A program made the position numbers and the translations under genes. Under the pieces are notes generated by a model. It saw only the letters and a list, made by a program, of their open reading frames with translations, was not told the origin of the DNA and made no database searches. DNA of 5,406 bases, from the NCBI GenBank assembly GCA_946887345.1, contig CAMPKR010000187.1, positions 1-5,406 on the forward strand, given 5' to 3'. Shown here one piece after another: positions 4,616-5,406 of this stretch (position 1 is the first letter of the stretch; every line of letters begins with the position of its first letter). The DNA is from an uncultured Bacteroidota bacterium (GTDB lineage: Bacteria; Bacteroidota; Bacteroidia; Chitinophagales; Chitinophagaceae).

Positions 4616-5406
4616 TAAAGAGTGATGCACCTTTCGGGGTATTGCGCGGCGTGTTTGTAGACGAGGTTGCGGATGAAGTCGTTGTCTTGCATGGGTTCCA
4701 ATTGTTGCTGGAGGAGATCGATGCTGTTGAGGCTATCACGGTTGTTGATGTAACCCATGCCGTAGAGGTTACCTCCTTTTATCAGGATGCAGCTCTCTTC
4801 ATTGTCGCTTATCCCCCTGTCTATATAGGCGAAGGTAGGCATGTGCTTTTCTATCCAATCGATGGCTTCTTCAACTTTGAGATTATACAGCAGCGGATCG
4901 CTATGCACTGAGCATTCCCCCGCCGGCTCTGCATTACCAGAACATTCTGAAATCTTTGCCAGGTAGCAGAGTCGTGCGCAAAGATCAAATTCAGCTATCA
5001 GGCGCCGAAGCCAGAGATGCCCTTCGTTGATTGTGTTAAAAGTAAAAAGCGGCTTGAAGAGCGGCTTGTTTTTCTCTACGATAAAGCGCCTGAAACCCTG
5101 CCTGTCTTCATACACGAAAAGACCGAAGCGTGGCAGGTAACCACGCTGGCTGCGGTTGTATGCAGGCCACAGGCGGCGAATTTCTGTACTTTCCAGGATG
5201 TGCGCCATGAGTTCTGTAGCGCACTCTTTGTAACTGATGCGATAGATATCGCGGAGAAAATCCTGTTTCTGCCTGTTGGGCTTATTATTAGAGAAATGGC
5301 TTTTTACTCTTTTGAAAATGTTGACAGCCTTGCCTACATAAATAACCTTGCATTTCAGGTTATAGAAATAATACACTCCCGGGCATTTAGGCAAATTATC
5401 CAGCTG
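4615..5406 (-). CDS. GIY-YIG endonuclease-domain protein with UvrC-like Cys-rich region, 5' end missing
   Basis: The minus-strand frame is open to the right edge, reading QLDNLPKCPGVYYFYN, so the gene starts outside; 263 residues are visible and are numbered from the edge. The GIY-YIG domain (about 8-84) has GVY (10-12), YVG (23-25), R33 and H37 of the KRVKSHF helix, and the metal-binding E72 in ILESTEIRRLWPAYN, so the active site looks complete. A region with C143, C147, C155 and C165 follows, then YNLKVEEAIDWIE. This order (GIY-YIG, then four cysteines) recalls UvrC, where cysteines hold a 4Fe-4S cluster. In Bacteroidota this GIY-YIG block commonly follows an N-terminal DnaQ-like DEDDh exonuclease, and the LPKCPGVYYFYN entry fits a linker rather than a protein start. 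A role in DNA repair as a Cho/UvrC-like nuclease is likely but inferred. The stop codon touches the GxxExxY unit. Confidence 0.85.
   Translation of the reverse strand, partial: QLDNLPKCPGVYYFYNLKCKVIYVGKAVNIFKRVKSHFSNNKPNRQKQDFLRDIYRISYKECATELMAHILESTEIRRLWPAYNRSQRGYLPRFGLFVYEDRQGFRRFIVEKNKPLFKPLFTFNTINEGHLWLRRLIAEFDLCARLCYLAKISECSGNAEPAGECSVHSDPLLYNLKVEEAIDWIEKHMPTFAYIDRGISDNEESCILIKGGNLYGMGYINNRDSLNSIDLLQQQLEPMQDNDFIRNLVYKHAAQYPERCITL

Noticed and set aside
4089..4625. Target-site duplication flanking the GxxExxY unit.
   Set aside because: The bases outside the left arm (AGTAGGTCTG) and right arm (TAAAGAGTGA) share no convincing direct repeat.

Overview
The window looks like a chromosomal segment of a Bacteroidota genome, most likely a Chitinophagaceae-type member. 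The evidence is: promoter elements of the Bacteroidota form (TTTG, 19-21 bases, TAnnTTTG), an absence of convincing Shine-Dalgarno sites, a GxxExxY-family protein, a UvrC-like GIY-YIG protein of a type familiar from this phylum, and an intergenic palindrome built from CTTTGCG/CGCAAAG words. The taxonomic call is inference from these signals; no rRNA or marker gene is present.

Layout, left to right. (1) 1-292, minus strand: a YqjZ-like antibiotic-biosynthesis-monooxygenase (ABM) fold protein, cut by the left edge just before its C-terminus. (2) 293-639: a dense non-coding region. It holds two back-to-back promoters, a perfect 9-bp inverted repeat at the predicted start of the rightward transcript, and nine CGGTA-headed repeats spaced 10-11 bp apart, with no clear gene for the rightward promoter. 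(3) 640-1794, minus strand: a two-domain GNAT-fold acyltransferase-like protein whose first ATG lies only 7 bases from a TACCTTTG promoter element, so it may be leaderless. (4) 1795-2053: a divergent intergenic region with a long palindrome of dispersed-repeat type. (5) 2054-4093, plus strand: a large inner-membrane protein with a complete vWA metal site (MIDAS), a probable glutamine-amidotransferase-like middle domain and three membrane segments. (6) 4099-4615: a compact AT-rich unit with a GxxExxY PD-(D/E)XK-type gene between imperfect inverted repeats of about 40 bp, filling the gap between the stop codons of two convergent genes. (7) 4615-5406, minus strand: a GIY-YIG nuclease-domain protein with a UvrC-like four-cysteine stretch; its frame is open off the right edge and probably continues into an N-terminal DnaQ-type exonuclease.

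The genes do not form one operon: strands alternate and every boundary is divergent or convergent, except vWA to GxxExxY, which run in the same direction. The items most worth a second look are the helically phased CGGTA array with its adjoining orphan promoter and palindrome, and the inverted-repeat-bounded GxxExxY unit, whose start codon sits inside a potential mRNA hairpin that would form only on read-through transcripts.
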